This document shows, piece by piece, positions 6,750 through 8,233 of a stretch of DNA of 8,233 nucleotides. The position numbers were made by a program, and so were the translations under genes. This stretch comes from Armatimonadota bacterium (GTDB taxonomy: Bacteria > Armatimonadota > Zipacnadia > Zipacnadales > UBA11051). The notes under the pieces were generated by a model. It searched no databases and had not been told where the DNA came from. It worked only from the letters and a program-made list of their open reading frames with translations. The stretch's first letter is position 1. Every line of letters starts with the position of its first letter. The DNA lies in assembly GCA_003542955.1 (NCBI GenBank), contig DPJP01000304.1, positions 3,409-11,641 on the forward strand, given 5' to 3'.

Positions 6750-7640
6750 CTATTGCGGCTGCTCCGCCGCCTCTATCTCCGCCATGGACGCCTCCAGCGT
6801 GGCAGCGACGTGCGCGGCCAGCAGCTTGATGCCCTCCGCGTTGAAGTGCGTGCGGTCCTCGCCCTGGAGCGTCTCGATCTGCTCGACGACGATGCCGTGG
6901 AGATCATCCACCGGAATGCCGTGGGCGGCCATCACTGCGTCGGATGTCGCGTTCAGCGGCGGAGCCCCGTCCTCATCGCCCTCATCCTTGACGCGGAACG
7001 GTGTAGTGCGCGCGAAAATCAGCTTCGCGCCTGTCGGCTGCAGCAACTCGATGACCTTCTCCAGGTTGGCCGCATACTGCTCGGGTGTCTTCTTCCGGTC
7101 ATGGATGCCGAAGTTGAAGTAGACGATATCCCACTGCGAGCCGCTCTGGTCGAGCCACACGGCCATGTTCTTGGTGCCGCTATCTGTCGAGCCGCAGTTG
7201 GCGGGAGCGCGGTGGAGGTTCGCCTTGCCCTCGAGCAGCTTGCGCACCGAGACCGTGTATGAGCGGGAGATCGAGTCGCCGATCAGCAGTATGCGGGGCA
7301 GGTCGGGGTCGTCGACGATGTAGCCCCAATCGGAGGTGAAGGCGTTGAAGTCGGGCTTGATGCGGCTCTTCAGGTGGATCGGGAAGTAGAATCCGCCAAG
7401 TTGGTCTTCGAGCACCATCTCCCACGCGAGTTGCTCGGGCGGCAATGCGTCGACTATCCTGCGGTATGTGCGGTAGTCCTCGAGTGTGACCTTGTCACCG
7501 TACTTGTCCTGCAGCGCCGCCTCGGCGGCGGTTGTCGGCTCCCCCGCCGGAGCGGTGGCGGGCTGGGCGCCTGCGGTGACCCCGAAGAGTGCGACCATCG
7601 CAGCGGCGAGCAGCTTGCGTAGCGCATCGATGAACTTCAT
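6750..7640 (-). CDS. Exported SGNH/GDSL-family hydrolase
   Basis: The 296-residue protein has a signal peptide (1-25, cut at AGA/QP) and a short Ala/Pro/Thr-rich stretch, then a helical region (about 37-80). The SGNH hydrolase fold starts near 115. Block I is ILLIGDSIS with Ser123 as predicted nucleophile. Block II is around Gly150 (ANCGST), and block III is FNFGIHD with Asn176 and Asp181. Block V is DRTHF with Asp262 and His265. All four hallmark residues are present, so it should be an active esterase, probably an acetyl- or other carbohydrate esterase, in the periplasm or outside the cell. The ATG at 7640 has GGAG at 7649-7652, eight bases upstream; an in-frame ATG at 7658 lacks one and would spoil the signal peptide. 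It lies 70 bases after the C45-family gene. The exact substrate cannot be read from the sequence. Confidence 0.85.
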   Translation of the reverse strand: MKFIDALRKLLAAAMVALFGVTAGAQPATAPAGEPTTAAEAALQDKYGDKVTLEDYRTYRRIVDALPPEQLAWEMVLEDQLGGFYFPIHLKSRIKPDFNAFTSDWGYIVDDPDLPRILLIGDSISRSYTVSVRKLLEGKANLHRAPANCGSTDSGTKNMAVWLDQSGSQWDIVYFNFGIHDRKKTPEQYAANLEKVIELLQPTGAKLIFARTTPFRVKDEGDEDGAPPLNATSDAVMAAHGIPVDDLHGIVVEQIETLQGEDRTHFNAEGIKLLAAHVAATLEASMAEIEAAEQPQ

Positions 7641-7648
7641 TTGTGCAT

Positions 7649-7652
7649 CTCC
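7649..7652 (-). promoter_or_regulatory. Ribosome-binding site fixing the SGNH hydrolase start
   Basis: GGAG on the minus strand, eight bases before the ATG at 7640, supports this start over the in-frame ATG at 7658 and over longer upstream versions that would run into the preceding gene. Confidence 0.6.
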
Positions 7653-7710
7653 AATCATGACCGTATGTTCTGAGATGAGATGATCAAAGCCCCACTCAAC
7701 GCGGCGCCGT

Positions 7711-8233
7711 CTACAACTCATACTCCAGGAACTCATGCTGACACGGGGAGCCGTATGCGGCCCACATGCGCCCCTTGCCGACCTCGCCGATGAATGAGAG
7801 CAGCGTAATCGCGGGCCACTCGTCGAACTCCCTGTGTATGCAGATGCCGCCGGTCTCACCGGTAAAGTGATGCGTTTGGGCGTCGGCGATCGCGTGCCGG
7901 TCGATCTCCTCGGCCTGTTCGCTCAGGAGCCGGTGCGATGTGTACGCGCGTGGGTCTCGCTCGGCCCGCTCGTCCTCCGGCATGCCCTGGAAATTCGGGC
8001 TATGGAAGGTGTTGGCGTGGGTGAGGAAGCTCTCCTCGGGCCGCAGGACCGACAGCGCATCGGGTGTTGTCTCGACGGCGCAGATGTCGCCGGCTTCATC
8101 GCCGATGGTGTAGTTGAGGCAGCACATGCGGCGCGTGTTGCTCAGCACGTCGATGGCCGCCTCGGTGCTGCTCTGGGCGAGCAGCATCCTGGAGATGCAG
8201 CAGTAGGGGATGCCCGGTCCGCCCCACTCGGGG
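7711..8233 (-). CDS. C45-family acyltransferase/hydrolase (acyl-CoA:6-aminopenicillanate acyltransferase-like), N-terminus outside window
   Basis: The last 173 codons of a longer gene are visible, and the frame is open to the right edge. Family features are in order: SRMLLAQSSTEAAIDVL (14-30), LNYTIGDEAGDICAVETTPD (39-58), LTHANTFHSPNF (70-81), then GICIH and the C-terminal pattern GRMWAAYGSPCQHEFLEYEL. These match the C-terminal part of the C45 peptidase/AAT family, Ntn-hydrolases that self-cleave at a cysteine and hydrolyse or transfer acyl groups on amides. The self-cleavage cysteine would be in the missing N-terminal part, so activity cannot be judged. It ends with TAG, 70 bases before the SGNH hydrolase start, on the same strand. 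In bacteria most members have unknown substrates and few make penicillins, so antibiotic synthesis should not be inferred. Confidence 0.82.
   Translation of the reverse strand, partial: PEWGGPGIPYCCISRMLLAQSSTEAAIDVLSNTRRMCCLNYTIGDEAGDICAVETTPDALSVLRPEESFLTHANTFHSPNFQGMPEDERAERDPRAYTSHRLLSEQAEEIDRHAIADAQTHHFTGETGGICIHREFDEWPAITLLSFIGEVGKGRMWAAYGSPCQHEFLEYEL

Noticed and set aside
7701..7710. GC palindrome between the C45-family and SGNH genes as an operator or terminator
   Set aside because: It is a short self-complementary GGCGCC-centred string without loop or T-run; common by chance here.

Overview
The window is a GC-rich bacterial stretch with little non-coding DNA. It holds seven protein-coding genes, two of them cut by the window edges. 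I see no RNA genes, insertion sequences, CRISPR arrays or prophage genes. The mix suggests an uncultured environmental bacterium of the Planctomycetota/Armatimonadota/Hydrogenedentota kind: many exported proteins, a stand-alone non-pyrrolysine MttB-family methyltransferase, a planctomycete-style SGNH hydrolase and a PQQ-type beta-propeller. This placement is inferred from style, not from a marker gene.

Left part: a leftward gene (1-521, runs off the left edge) encodes an exported beta-sandwich, carbohydrate-binding-like protein. It is divergent from a rightward mttB-family gene (705-2123). The 183-base gap between them holds three short perfect hairpins ahead of mttB.

Centre: three leftward genes follow one another, with starts at 6614, 5167 and 2678. 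The first two are paralogous exported proteins of an unrecognised family. They share an N-terminal region of about 360 residues and a short GTPPGDLP tail motif. In the 469-residue protein the tail leads into a C-terminal membrane anchor. In the 808-residue protein an eight-repeat propeller of about 360 residues lies between the shared region and the motif, and the anchor is absent. The third gene encodes a small single-pass membrane protein. Together they look like a cell-surface or periplasmic module of unknown role, and this is the most interesting part of the window.

Right part: two more leftward genes, an exported SGNH/GDSL hydrolase (6750-7640) and the C-terminal part of a C45-family acyltransferase/hydrolase (7711-8233, runs off the right edge). 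All five genes from 8233 to 2148 run leftward with gaps of 37 to 135 bases, so they may be wholly or partly co-transcribed. The 135-base gap at 6615-6749 is the likeliest internal break. The leftward series converges on mttB with only 24 bases between the stop codons.
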